Positions 27,893 through 37,072 of a stretch of 64,000 bases of DNA are shown here, one piece after another. This DNA comes from AC-32 sp963821495 (GTDB lineage: Bacteria > Actinomycetota > Thermoleophilia > Gaiellales > Gaiellaceae). Below the pieces are notes generated by a model, which saw only the letters and a list, made by a program, of their open reading frames with translations, was not told where the DNA came from and ran no database searches. The position numbers were made by a program, and so were the translations under genes. The stretch is taken from NCBI GenBank assembly GCA_963821495.1, contig CAWGEA010000003.1, forward strand, positions 1-64,000, in the 5' to 3' direction. The stretch's first letter is position 1; each line of letters starts with the position of its first letter.

Positions 27893-28897
27893 ATGTCCGC
27901 GGAGTCCCAGCGCTGGCACGGCCGAAAGGTGCTCGTCACCGGCGCCGGCGGATTCATCGGGAGTCACCTGGCCGAGCTCCTGGCGCGCCAGGGCGCGGAG
28001 GTGCGCGCCTTCATCCGCTACACGTCGCGCGGGGAGCACGGGTGGCTGGAGCAGGTCTCGCCCGAGACTGCGGAGGCGATCGAGGTCTTCCGCGGCGACC
28101 TCGCGAACCCGGAGGCGGTCCGCTCCTCGATGCATGGCTGCGAGTTCGTCTTCCACCTCGGGGCGCTGATCCCGATCCCGTACTCGTACGTGCATCCACG
28201 CGAGTTCGTGACCGCGAACGTCGAGGGGACGCTGAACGTGCTCGAGGCCGCGCGGCAGGAGGAGCCCGCGCGGATCGTGCACACCTCGACGAGCGAGGTC
28301 TACGGGACGGCCCAGCGCATCCCGATCGACGAGGAGCACCCGCTGCATCCGCAGTCGCCCTACGCCGCCTCCAAGGTCGGTGCCGACCAGCTCGCGCTCT
28401 CGTACCGGCGCTCGTTCGGGACGCCGGTCGTGGTCGCGCGCCCGTTCAACACCTACGGGCCGCGCCAGAGCGCGCGGGCGGTGATCCCCACGATCGTCTC
28501 GCAGGCGCTCTCGCGCGACGTCGTCGAGCTGGGCGCGACCTCGCCGACCCGCGACTTCCTCTACGTCGAGGACACGGCCGCGGGCCTGGCCGCGTGCGCC
28601 ATGGCCGAGGAGGTCGAAGGCGAGGTGATCAACCTCGGCACCGGCAGCGAGGTCTCGATCGGCGAGCTGGCGGAGCGCATCGTGCAGCTGGCCGGGCGGG
28701 ACGTCTCCGTCTCCCTCGACGAGCATCGCCTGCGCCCGCCCGACAGCGAGGTGGAGCGCCTCGTCGCCGACACGTCCAAGGCACGGCAGCTGCTGGGCTG
28801 GGAGCCCACCGTCGAGCTCGACGACGGCCTGCGCCGGACGATCGAGTGGCTCTCGGCCTCGCTCGAGGCGTACAAGCCCTCGCTCTACAACGTCTGA
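27893..28897 (+). CDS. NAD-dependent 4,6-dehydratase, LegB-like
   Basis: An intact 334-residue extended short-chain dehydrogenase. The NAD loop is VLVTGAGGFIGSHLAELLAR. FHLGALIPIPYSYVHPREFV, STSEVYGTAQRIPIDEEHP and the catalytic YAASKVGADQLALSYRRSFG follow, with RPFNTYGPRQSARAVIPTIV and FLYVEDTAAG. These stretches resemble LegB-type enzymes that convert a NDP-GlcNAc to the 4-keto-6-deoxy sugar. The convergent DegT-family aminotransferase just downstream would be the natural next enzyme. NDP base uncertain. A TAGATT box precedes the ATG. Confidence 0.85.
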   Translation: MSAESQRWHGRKVLVTGAGGFIGSHLAELLARQGAEVRAFIRYTSRGEHGWLEQVSPETAEAIEVFRGDLANPEAVRSSMHGCEFVFHLGALIPIPYSYVHPREFVTANVEGTLNVLEAARQEEPARIVHTSTSEVYGTAQRIPIDEEHPLHPQSPYAASKVGADQLALSYRRSFGTPVVVARPFNTYGPRQSARAVIPTIVSQALSRDVVELGATSPTRDFLYVEDTAAGLAACAMAEEVEGEVINLGTGSEVSIGELAERIVQLAGRDVSVSLDEHRLRPPDSEVERLVADTSKARQLLGWEPTVELDDGLRRTIEWLSASLEAYKPSLYNV

Positions 28898-30022
28898 AGC
28901 ACGCCCTCGACGACGGCGTCGACCTGCTCGTCCGTCAGGCCGCCGTACAGCGGCAGCGTCAGCAGCCGCTCCGCGACCGAGTCCGTCTGCGGCAAGGGCC
29001 GTTGCGGACGCGAGCGGTACGCCGTGAAGCGGTGGATCGGCGGGTAGTGCACGCTCGTCTGGATCCCCCGGTCGGCGAGCCCTGAGCGCACATCGTCCCG
29101 CTCGGCGTCCTCGGGGAGGATCACGACGGCCAGATGGTGCGCCGACTCGCGGCCGGCCACCGGCTCGAACGGCATCGTGAGGCCGCTCGTCCCGTGCAGC
29201 GCCTCCCGGTAGCGCTCGACCACGGCGGCCCGGGCGGCGTTCTCGTCCGGGAGCCGCCGGAGCTGCGCGAGGCCGACGACCGCGCGCACCTCGTCGAGAC
29301 GGTAGTTGAACCCCGGCAGCAGCACGTCGTAGCCGGAGGCGTGACCGCGGTGGCGGTCCCAGGTGAGCGTCGTCATCCCGTGCGAGCGCAGCAGGCGCAG
29401 CCGCGCCGCGAGCTCGTCGTCGTCGGTGACGATCATCCCGCCCTCGCCGACCGGCAGGTTCTTGTTCGAGAAGAAGCTGAAGCAGCCGACGGCGCCCAGC
29501 GTGCCGCAGGCCCTTCCCTCGTAGCGTTGCGCCGGGGGCGTGCGCGGCGTCCTCCACCACGGCCAATCCGTGCCGTGCGGCGACCTCGAGCACCGCGCCC
29601 ATGTCGCAGGGGTGGCCGCCGTAGTGCAGGACCACGACCGCCTTCGTCCTCTCCGTCACCGCCGCCTCGAGATCGGCCACGGCCAGGTTCAGGTCATCCG
29701 GCCCGGCGATGTCGCAGAAGACAGGTTCGGCGCCCGCGTGCACGATCGTGTTCGCGGCGGCGACGAAGTTGAGCGACGGCACGACGACCTCGTCGCCGGG
29801 CCCGCAGCCCACGGCGAGAAGCGCCAGGTGGAGGGCTGCCGTGCCGTTCGCGACTGCGATCGCGTGTGCCGAGCCGGTGAACGAGCCGAACGCCTGCTCG
29901 AACTCCTCGACGCGCGGTCCCATGCTCCACCAACCGGAGCGGACGACGCCGAGCACGTCGTCGACAAGATCGTCGCCGACGGGCACGTCGGCGAGCGGCA
30001 CTCGCCAGGGGGATTCGCTCAA
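28885..30022 (-). CDS. DegT/DnrJ/EryC1 family PLP sugar aminotransferase, one frameshift
   Basis: About 378 residues. It starts at a TTG overlapping the gmd stop (TTGA) and reads VRSGWWSMGPRVEEFEQAFG, NGTAALHLALLAVGCGPGDE, VVVPSLNFVAAANTIVHAGA and AVVEDAAHAPGA. After a one-base slip near 29525 the PLP-lysine motif FSFFSNKNLPVGEGG appears, then RLLRSHGMTTLTWDRHRGHA and the C-terminal domain ending PLYGGLTDEQVDAVVEGVL. It transfers an amino group to a 4-keto-6-deoxy sugar, probably the product of the LegB-like enzyme. The 3' ends of the two genes overlap by 13 bp. Confidence 0.8.
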
Positions 30023-31009
30023 GAGCGGTTGGCCCAGGCCAGGTCGTTCGCGACGCGCTCGAGGTCGGCGTCGACCATCAGCTCGGCGAGCTCGCGGAAG
30101 CTCGTCCGCGGCGCCCACTCGAGCTCGCGCCGCGCCTTCGAGGCGTCGCCGACGAGGTGGTCGACCTCGGCCGGGCGCAGGAAGCGCGGGTCGACGACGA
30201 CGTGCTTCTCGGCGTCGAGCCCGGCCCGCTCGAAGGCGAGCTCGACGAACTCGCGCACCGAGTGCTCCTCGCCCGTCGCGATCACGTAGTCGGCCGGCTC
30301 GTCCTGCTGCAGCATCAGCCACATCGCCTCGACGTAGTCGCCCGCGAAGCCCCAGTCCCGCTTGGCGTCGAGGTTGCCGAGCCGCAGCTCGTCGGCCGCC
30401 CCGTGCTTGATGCGCGCCACGCCGTCGCTGATCTTGCGGGTGACGAACTCCAGCCCTCGGCGGGGCGACTCGTGGTTGAAGAGGATCCCCGAGACCGCGA
30501 AGAGGTCGTACGACTCGCGGTAGTTGACCGTGATGTGGTGGCCGTAGACCTTGGCCACGCCGTAGGGCGAGCGGGGGTGGAATGGCGTCAGCTCGGTCTG
30601 CGGAACCTCGCGCACCTTGCCGAACATCTCCGACGACGAGGCCTGGTAGAAGCGGATCGCCGGGTCGACCGAGCGGATCGCCTCGAGCACGCGCGTGACG
30701 CCGACGGCCGTGAACTCGGCGGTCAGCACGGGCTGGTTCCACGAGGTCGGGACGAAGCTCTGCGCGGCGAGGTTGTAGACCTCCTGCGGCTGCGACTGGC
30801 GCAGCGCCGCGTCCAGCGAGGGCGGGTCGAGCAGGTCGCCCTGGAGCAGCGTCGATCCGGTCGACGAGGTGCGCGATCCGCTCGACGTTCTCGGTCGAGG
30901 CGCGGCGCGTCATGCCGTAGACCTCGTAGCCCTTCTCCAGCAGCAGCTCTGCGAGGTACGAGCCGTCCTGGCCGGTGATGCCGGTGATCAGGGCGCGGCG
31001 CTCGCTCAC
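30019..31009 (-). CDS. gmd: GDP-mannose 4,6-dehydratase, one frameshift
   Basis: About 330 residues. The GTG at 31009 opens RALITGITGQDGSYLAELLL, the hallmark GMD N-terminus, then YGMTRRASTENVERIAHL. One extra base near 30855 shifts the frame; the remainder gives YNLAAQSFVPTSW, FYQASSSEMFGKV, SPYGVAKVYGHHITVNYRES, LFNHESPRRGLEFVTRKISD and KRDWGFAGDYVEAMWLML. It makes GDP-4-keto-6-deoxymannose, to be reduced by the next gene. It overlaps both neighbours by 4 bp. Confidence 0.88.
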
Positions 31010-31862
31010 GAGACCACCTCGGCGGCCGACGCGGCTCGGAGCGCGTCCACGAGGGTCTGCTCGAGCGGGATCCGCGGCTCCCAGCCGGTGGCCGCGCGCA
31101 GCTTCGAGGGGTCGCCGGCGAGCACGCGCACCTCGGCGGGGCGCAGGCGCTCGTCGTCGCGCTCCACCGTCACCGGGACGCCGGAGGCCTCGACCAGCAG
31201 CTCGACCACGCGCGCGCAGCGGCACGGCGCGGCCGGAGCAGACGTTGTAGACGCCCGCGGGCGCGTCGAGCAGCAACCGGTAGGCGCGGCAGACGTCGCG
31301 CACGTCGGTCAGGTCGCGCTCCACGTCGAGGTCGCCGACCCGCAGCGTTCCTCCGCCCTCGGCGCGCAGGCGCGCGAGCTGCGCCGTCCAGGAGCCGACC
31401 GCGAAGCGCTCGTCCTGGCCGGGGCCGATGTGCGGGAAGGCGCGCGCGACGACGGCGTCGACGCCCACGCAGGCGAGCTCCGCGGCCGCCTTCGAGGCGG
31501 CGTACGGCGAGACCGGCGCGACCGGCGCCTCCTCCGGCGTCGGGCACGACCTCGGCGCGGCCGTAGACGTCGCCGCTCGAGGCGAGCAGCAGCCGGGCCG
31601 ACGGGGCCTCGGCTCGCAGCGCCTCGACCACGTTCACCGTCCCGAGCACGTTCGTCCGCCAGACCTCGGCCGCATCGCCGAACGACTGCCCGACCGACGA
31701 GGCGGCGGCGAGGTGCACGACCGCGTCGCAGCCGCGGACGGCCGCGGCCAGCGCACCGGCGTCGAGCACGTCGCCCTCGTAGGCGACGAACGCCTCGCCG
31801 AGCTCGGCGCGCAGGTGGCCGCCGACGAACCCCGCCGCGCCGGTGACGAGGACGCGCTCCAA
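31006..31862 (-). CDS. NAD(P)-dependent sugar epimerase/reductase, Rmd-like, two frameshifts
   Basis: About 285 residues, read in three frames: VLVTGAAGFVGGHLRAELGE, VVHLAAASSVGQSFGD and LLLASSGDVYGRAEVVP from the TTG 31862; VVARAFPHIGPGQDERFAVG and LDVERDLTDVRDVCRAYRLL below about 31530; and VERDDERLRPAEVRVLAGDP and GWEPRIPLEQTLVDALR below about 31225. Both slips are one extra base. The sequence pattern (HIGPGQ, RPAEV) matches GDP-6-deoxy-4-keto-mannose reductases, so with gmd it would supply GDP-D-rhamnose. A talose or fucose synthase activity cannot be excluded. Confidence 0.75.
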
Positions 31863-31863
31863 C

Positions 31864-33393
31864 TCAGTAGGCGCCGCGGCCGCTCAGCACCGCGGGCACG
31901 GTCTTGACGAGAATCGAGATGTCGAGCCAGATCGACCAGTTCTCGAGGTAGAAGAAGTCGAGCCGGACGAGGTCGTCGAAGCCGAGGCTCGAGCGGCCCG
32001 AGATCTGCCACAGCCCGGTCACGCCCGGGAGGACGAGGTAGCGCTTGCGGTGCCAGCCCTCGAGGCGCTCGTAGTCGCGCAGCGGCAGCGGGCGCGGCCC
32101 GACGAGGCTCATCTCGCCGCGCAGAACGTTCCAGAGCTGCGGGATCTCGTCGAGCGAGAACCGGCGCAGGACCGCGCCGACCGAAGTCACGCGCGGGTCC
32201 TCGCGCATCTTGAAGAGCGGGCCGTCGGCCTCGTTCGAGGCCTCGAGCTCGGCCTGACGGCCGGCCGCGTCGGCGCGCATCGTGCGGAACTTGAACATCC
32301 CGAACTCCTGCTCGCCGAGGCCGATCCGCCGGTCACGGTAGAGCACCGGCCCGCGCGAGCCGAGCTTCACCGCGGCTGCGATGCCGAGCCACAGCGGCAG
32401 GCCGACCAGGAGCACGAGACCCGACACGACGAGGTCGAAGCCGCGCTTGACGACCCAGTCCAGGCCGACGAACGCCGGCGGGCGCAGCTCGAAGAGCGGA
32501 ATGCCCTGGCCCGGGACGAACTCGGCGCGCGCGGTGAGCAGCTCCGTCGCCTTCGGCGCGATCCGCACCTGGACGCCGCGCCGGTGGGCCTGGTCGACGA
32601 TCTCGAGCAGCTCCCGCTCGCCGAAGTCGGAATCGGTCAGGATCAACTCGTCCACGTGCTCACGTGCGAGCACGACAGGCAAGTCGCGGAGGTCGCCCAG
32701 GACCGGGAGGCTCACTCCGTCGGACGAGGGTGCGACGGCGCCGACGAACTCGTAGTCGATCCCCCTCCGGTCCGAGCCGAGCGCGGCATGCAGGTGGGCG
32801 ACGTTCTGGCCCGAGCCCGCGAGCAGCGCGTAGCGGCGAGCGCCGAGTATCCGCAGCACCTCGCCCGTGACGAACTCGTAGCTCGCGCGCAGCAGCGCGA
32901 TCGTCACGGCGCAGAGCACGACCGCGGTCGGCGCGAGCCCGTACGTCGAGAACTGGTGGCCGGTGCCGATCCCGAACGCGAGCGTGATCAGCGCGACGAG
33001 GATCAGCGACGAGAGCACCCGCCCGAAGCCGGGCCGTCGCTCGCGCTCGTCGTAGAGGTGGGCCTGCGAGAAGACGAGGACGGTGATGAGGGTCAGAAAG
33101 GGCAGCCAGTCGGTCTCGATCCGCCAGAGCACCCCCCAGAGCACCGGCTCGCGGCCGTAGTAGAGCTCGCGCGCGACGAGCGACGCGTAGACGCCGAGCA
33201 CGAGCCCGCCGAGGTCGATGCAGACGAGGGCGGCGATGCTCGCGAGCCGCCGCGTCGCGACGAGCAACTGGGCGCGCGTGAGGAGGAACGGCGCGCCGGC
33301 CCGGATGTCGGTGACGATCTGGGCCGGCGCGTCGTCGCCCGCAGCGGGGGTGGGGATGCGACCCCTCCCCCGCTGACCTGTCCTTGTTGCCAC
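31864..33393 (-). CDS. Undecaprenyl-phosphate sugar phosphotransferase (WbaP-like, initiating enzyme 1)
   Basis: An intact 509-residue polyprenyl glycosylphosphotransferase that loads the first sugar-phosphate onto the lipid carrier. Four or five N-terminal membrane helices (about 40-180) are followed by a nucleotide-binding-like domain (LLAGSGQNVAHLHAALGSDR). The catalytic domain starts near residue 310: KRGFDLVVSGLVLLVGLPLW, GPVLYRDRRIGLGEQEFGMF, FKFRTMRADA, the Asp-Glu motif DEIPQLWNVLRGEMSLVGPR and PGVTGLWQISGRSSLGFDD. GTG 33393 lies 4 nt after the upstream stop. It is one of three such enzymes in the window. Confidence 0.9.
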   Translation of the reverse strand: MATRTGQRGRGRIPTPAAGDDAPAQIVTDIRAGAPFLLTRAQLLVATRRLASIAALVCIDLGGLVLGVYASLVARELYYGREPVLWGVLWRIETDWLPFLTLITVLVFSQAHLYDERERRPGFGRVLSSLILVALITLAFGIGTGHQFSTYGLAPTAVVLCAVTIALLRASYEFVTGEVLRILGARRYALLAGSGQNVAHLHAALGSDRRGIDYEFVGAVAPSSDGVSLPVLGDLRDLPVVLAREHVDELILTDSDFGERELLEIVDQAHRRGVQVRIAPKATELLTARAEFVPGQGIPLFELRPPAFVGLDWVVKRGFDLVVSGLVLLVGLPLWLGIAAAVKLGSRGPVLYRDRRIGLGEQEFGMFKFRTMRADAAGRQAELEASNEADGPLFKMREDPRVTSVGAVLRRFSLDEIPQLWNVLRGEMSLVGPRPLPLRDYERLEGWHRKRYLVLPGVTGLWQISGRSSLGFDDLVRLDFFYLENWSIWLDISILVKTVPAVLSGRGAY

Positions 33394-33397
33394 CTGT

Positions 33398-34543
33398 CTA
33401 GTGTGGCAGTCGGCGGAAGGCGTTGTACGCGGGCTTCTTCTTCCCGCCGACCGTGAAGAGGCCGGACTGCCAACCGCCGAGACGACCCTCGTCGCGGAGC
33501 AGGAACCAGAGCATCATCGTGACCCTCGGGTTCTTGCGCGCCATCGCATACGCCTGCGTCAGGTACTGCGCCTGCTTGACCCAAGTGACGCCGAAGGCGC
33601 GGTCGGGTGGGCGCGTCTGGTAGCCGTACTCGGTGATCCACAGCTTCTTGCCGCCGTAGAGCTTCCCGAGCAGCTTCGTGAGCACGTCGAGGTTGGCGAG
33701 CGTGACCGTCTGCTTGCCCTTCGGCATCGTCGTCGGCGTCTCGCGCGGGCTGCCGTAGTACGGATGGTGCGCATAGACGTCGAAGTGATTACGCTTCAGC
33801 CCGTACTTGCGCAGAGCCGAGAGGAACGCGATCGGCGAGATCGACGGCCGCCGGCTCCGCGCCGCGTTGTTGCCGCGCGGGTCGGTGGCGCCGCAGCCCA
33901 CGACCTGCTTGCTCAGGTGCGAAGCGTGCACGCCGAGGTAGACGGCGGTGCAGATCCCGACGTAGTTGCGCGCCGCGATCGGGATGTAGCGCCGACCGAC
34001 CTTCTGCCACTGCGGGGCCAGGAAGACCGGGTTGTTCGGCTCGTTCCAGGCGAGCCATTTGCGGACGGCCGGCAGCTTGGTGCCGTCGTCGCGCTTGAAC
34101 TTGCCGCTGTAGCGCTTGGCCGCCGCAAGGGAGAAGTAGCGCAGCGAATTCATGTTGGCCGGCGCGCGGTTGACGCCCTTCTTCTTGCCCTGGGCCCAGC
34201 GCGGGGTGCCGTAGATGGTGAACAGCACCTGGATCTTCCTGTCGGCCGCGTTCAGCAGCGCGCGGTCGTAGGTCGACCAGTCGTAGGCCGGGTCGGCCGG
34301 GTCGGTCGGATTGGTGGGCTGCTTCTTCGCGATCAGGTTCCAGTCCAGGTTCAGGCGGATGATCTGCGCCCGCAGGTTGACGAGCGTCGTGAAGGTCTTG
34401 TCCGGCGCGGCCAGCGGCTGCACCGGGTCGTAGATCCCGACGAGCATCCCGCGTGCCGCGGCGGCGGGGTCCGGCCGCACCGTGGCCGCGAGGCCGCAGA
34501 GAACGATCGTGATCAGGGCGATGCTGGCTTTTCTAGACGCCAA
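33398..34543 (-). CDS. Secreted glycosidase-like (clan GH-A TIM barrel) protein
   Basis: A 381-residue protein with an N-terminal signal peptide (ASIALITIVLCGLAATVRPD then Ala-rich cleavage region). The barrel shows IIRLNLDWNLI, VLFTIYGTPRWAQG, the acid/base-type motif WLAWNEPNNPVF and the nucleophile-type motif LWITEYGYQTRPPD, arranged as in GH39/GH5-like clan A enzymes. It may trim or remodel the polysaccharide made here, outside the cell. I chose the TTG at 34543 because GGGAGGGAG precedes it by 4 nt; it overlaps the upstream epimerase by 11 bp. No ATG or GTG fits before the signal peptide. Family assignment is approximate. Confidence 0.7.
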   Translation of the reverse strand: MASRKASIALITIVLCGLAATVRPDPAAAARGMLVGIYDPVQPLAAPDKTFTTLVNLRAQIIRLNLDWNLIAKKQPTNPTDPADPAYDWSTYDRALLNAADRKIQVLFTIYGTPRWAQGKKKGVNRAPANMNSLRYFSLAAAKRYSGKFKRDDGTKLPAVRKWLAWNEPNNPVFLAPQWQKVGRRYIPIAARNYVGICTAVYLGVHASHLSKQVVGCGATDPRGNNAARSRRPSISPIAFLSALRKYGLKRNHFDVYAHHPYYGSPRETPTTMPKGKQTVTLANLDVLTKLLGKLYGGKKLWITEYGYQTRPPDRAFGVTWVKQAQYLTQAYAMARKNPRVTMMLWFLLRDEGRLGGWQSGLFTVGGKKKPAYNAFRRLPH

Positions 34544-35471
34544 GTGGCTCCCTCCCAAGGCTCGGCAACATGCGCCGCAGCCCCTCCTCGAGTTGGATTT
34601 CCGGCTCCCAGCCCAGCACCTGCCTGGCTCGGGTGATGTCGGGCTGGCGAACCTGTGGGTCGTCGATCGGAAGCGCCTCGTAGACGATCTCGCTCTTCGA
34701 CGACGTGACTTTGATGACTGTTTGCGCAAGCTCCAGAATCGAAAACTCCTCGGGGTTGCCGAGGTTGACGGGCAGGTGCTCGCCGCTCTCCGCGAGCAGC
34801 TGGAGGCCGCGGACCAGGTCGTCGACGTAGCAGAAGCTCCGCGTCTGCTGGCCCTGCCCGAAGACGGTTATCGGCGCGTTCTCGAGCGCCTGCCGCATAA
34901 AGGTCGGGATCGCGCGCCCGTCGTGCGAGCGCATGCGCGGCCCGTAGGTGTTGAAGATGCGGACGATCGCCGTGTCCACGCCCTGCTGGTTGTGGTACGC
35001 CATCGTCAGCGCCTCCGCGTACCGCTTCGCCTCGTCGTAGACGCCGCGCGGCCCGATCGGGTTGACGTTGCCCCAGTAGCTCTCGGGCTGCGGGTGCACC
35101 TGCGGGTCGCCGTACACCTCGCTCGTAGAGGCGAGCAGGAAGCGCGCGCGCTTGAACTTCGCAAGGCCTAGCGCGTTGTGCGTCCCGTACGAGCCGACCT
35201 TCAGCGAATGCAACGGCTGGCGCAGGTAGTCGATCGGGCTGGCGAGCGCCGCGAGGTGGTAGACGGCGTCGACCGGCTCCTCGATCTCGAGGTGGAAGAC
35301 CAGGTCGTGGTTGACGAACAGGAACGCGTCGTCGCGCAGGTGCTCGAGGTTCTCCAGCGAGCTGGTCTCGAGGTTGTCGACGCAGATGACGCGGTAGCCC
35401 TGCTCGAGCAGGTGCTCGCTGAGATGCGAGCCGAGAAACCCGGCTCCACCGGTGACGACTGCGGTAGGCAT
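34533..35471 (-). CDS. UDP-glucuronate decarboxylase-like (UDP-xylose synthase) epimerase family enzyme
   Basis: An intact 312-residue extended SDR. The NAD loop is AVVTGGAGFLGSHLSEHLLE. YHLAALASPIDYLRQPLHSL, STSEVYGDPQVHPQPESYWG, NVNPIGPRGVYDEAKRYAEA (catalytic Tyr/Lys) and IVRIFNTYGPRMRSHDGRAI are the features that separate UDP-xylose synthases from dTDP-glucose dehydratases. It would convert UDP-glucuronate to UDP-xylose for the glycan. A TACCAT box sits 7 nt before the ATG, so it probably starts the operon running into the glycosidase and phosphotransferase genes. Confidence 0.85.
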   Translation of the reverse strand: MPTAVVTGGAGFLGSHLSEHLLEQGYRVICVDNLETSSLENLEHLRDDAFLFVNHDLVFHLEIEEPVDAVYHLAALASPIDYLRQPLHSLKVGSYGTHNALGLAKFKRARFLLASTSEVYGDPQVHPQPESYWGNVNPIGPRGVYDEAKRYAEALTMAYHNQQGVDTAIVRIFNTYGPRMRSHDGRAIPTFMRQALENAPITVFGQGQQTRSFCYVDDLVRGLQLLAESGEHLPVNLGNPEEFSILELAQTVIKVTSSKSEIVYEALPIDDPQVRQPDITRARQVLGWEPEIQLEEGLRRMLPSLGREPLGV

Positions 35472-35478
35472 CGGAGGG

Positions 35479-35484
35479 ATGGTA
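35479..35484 (-). promoter_or_regulatory. -10 element TACCAT for a leaderless transcript
   Basis: TACCAT on the minus strand ends 7 nt before ATG 35471. The 145-bp divergent gap to the PLP lyase at 35617 holds no other clear signal. Confidence 0.5.
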
Positions 35485-35616
35485 TCGGCCTCCCAAGCCG
35501 GATCCCTGGCTGGCGGGCGAGCCTTACGAAGTCCTTACCCGCTCAGTAGTCAACCGCGCCGCGCGGCGGGATTCTCCCGGATGCACGCAGGCTGCGGCAC
35601 CGCGAGGATCAGAGGC

Positions 35617-37020
35617 GTGACGGCGCCTCCCCCGTGGAAGATCAAGGTCGTCGAGCCGGTCGTGCTGCGCTCGGAGGAGGAGCGCAGGCGCGCGATCGAG
35701 CAGGCGGGCTACAACACCTTCCTGCTCCGCTCGGAGGACGTGTTCGTCGACCTGCTCACCGACAGCGGCACCTCCGCGCTCTCGCAGGAGCAGCGCGCCG
35801 CGATGGAGCTCGGCGACGAGGCGTACGCGGGGTCGCGCAGCTTCTTCCGGCTCGAGCGCGCCGTGCAGGAGACCTACGGCTACAAGCACGTCGTCCCGAC
35901 CCATCAGGGCCGAGGGGCGGAGCACCTGCTGGCGAAGATGCTCGTGCGCCCGGGGCTGCTCGTGCCCTCGAACCTCTACTTCACGACCTCACGCGAGCAC
36001 GTTGAGCTCGCCGGCGGCGTCTGGGTCGACGTCTCGATCCCCGAGGCGAGCGACCCGGTCTCGATGCACCACTTCAAGGGCAACGTCGACCTGCGCAAGC
36101 TCGAGCACGTGCTGGCGGCGGCGGCGCCGGAGCGCGTCGCCTACGTGCGCGTCGAGGCCTGCCTGAACATGGCCGGCGGGCAGCCGTTCTCGGTCGAGAA
36201 CCTCGCCGGCGTGCGCGAGCTGACGCGCGCCCACGGCGTGCCGCTCGTCCTCGACGCGACGCGGATCTCCGAGAACGCGATCTTCGTCAGGGACAGCGAG
36301 CCCGGCTGGGCCGACACGCCGTTCCCGGAGGTGATCCGCGCGATCGCCGACCTCTCCGACATCGCGGTCTTCTCGTCGAAGAAGGACCACTTCGTCCCGA
36401 TCGGCGGCGTGCTCGCCCTGAACGACGACGCGCTCGCGCAGACCGCGCGCGAGGAGGTCGTGATCTACGAGGGCTTCCCCCACTACGGCGGAATCGCCGG
36501 GCACGACATGGAGGCGCTCGCGCAGGGGATCCGCGAGTCGGCCGACGAGGCGATCGTGCGCCACTACGTCTCGCAGAGCGCGTTCCTCGGCGGGCTGCTG
36601 CTGAAGCGCCGGATCCCGATCGTGGTGCCGGTCGGCGCGCACGCGGTCTTCCTCGACGCGAAGCGCTTCCTGCCGCACCTGCGCCAGGCCGAGTTCCCGG
36701 CGCAGGCGTTGGCCGCGGCGGTCTACCTCGCCGGCGGCGTGCGCGCGATGGAGCGCGGCATCGTCTCCGGCCAGCACGGCGACGCACCGTACGACGGCCT
36801 CGAGCTGGTGCGGCTGACGATCCCGCGCCGGGTGTACACCCAGGAGCACCTCGCGTACGTGGCCGAAGTCGTCACCGACGTCCACGATCGGCGCGACAGC
36901 ATCTCCGGGCTGCGCATGACCTACGAGCCCGAGCATCTGCGCTTCTTCCAGGCGCGCTTCGAGGCGCTCGGCCCGTTCCTGCAGGCGGCGGCGCCGGGCA
37001 CCCGGGTCGAGACCGCCTAG
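35617..37020 (+). CDS. Tryptophanase / tyrosine phenol-lyase family PLP enzyme (beta-eliminating lyase)
   Basis: A 467-residue intact PLP enzyme splitting an aromatic amino acid into the ring compound, pyruvate and ammonia. Conserved stretches are IEQAGYNTFLLRSEDVFVDL, TDSGTSALSQEQ, GDEAYAGSRSFFRLERAVQE, VVPTHQGRGAEHLL and the PLP-lysine motif FSSKKDHFVPIGG. AYAGS and THQGRGAE are shared by both branches, so tryptophan versus tyrosine cannot be decided. GTG 35617 was chosen because it gives the normal N-terminus (PPWKIKVVEPV) with AGAGG just upstream. It stands alone, with no permease or leader peptide next to it. Confidence 0.85.
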   Translation: MTAPPPWKIKVVEPVVLRSEEERRRAIEQAGYNTFLLRSEDVFVDLLTDSGTSALSQEQRAAMELGDEAYAGSRSFFRLERAVQETYGYKHVVPTHQGRGAEHLLAKMLVRPGLLVPSNLYFTTSREHVELAGGVWVDVSIPEASDPVSMHHFKGNVDLRKLEHVLAAAAPERVAYVRVEACLNMAGGQPFSVENLAGVRELTRAHGVPLVLDATRISENAIFVRDSEPGWADTPFPEVIRAIADLSDIAVFSSKKDHFVPIGGVLALNDDALAQTAREEVVIYEGFPHYGGIAGHDMEALAQGIRESADEAIVRHYVSQSAFLGGLLLKRRIPIVVPVGAHAVFLDAKRFLPHLRQAEFPAQALAAAVYLAGGVRAMERGIVSGQHGDAPYDGLELVRLTIPRRVYTQEHLAYVAEVVTDVHDRRDSISGLRMTYEPEHLRFFQARFEALGPFLQAAAPGTRVETA

Positions 37021-37072
37021 GCACCGCCGCGGCGCTTGTGCGGGGTCCGGCGCCCTGCCAGACTCGCCGCAC

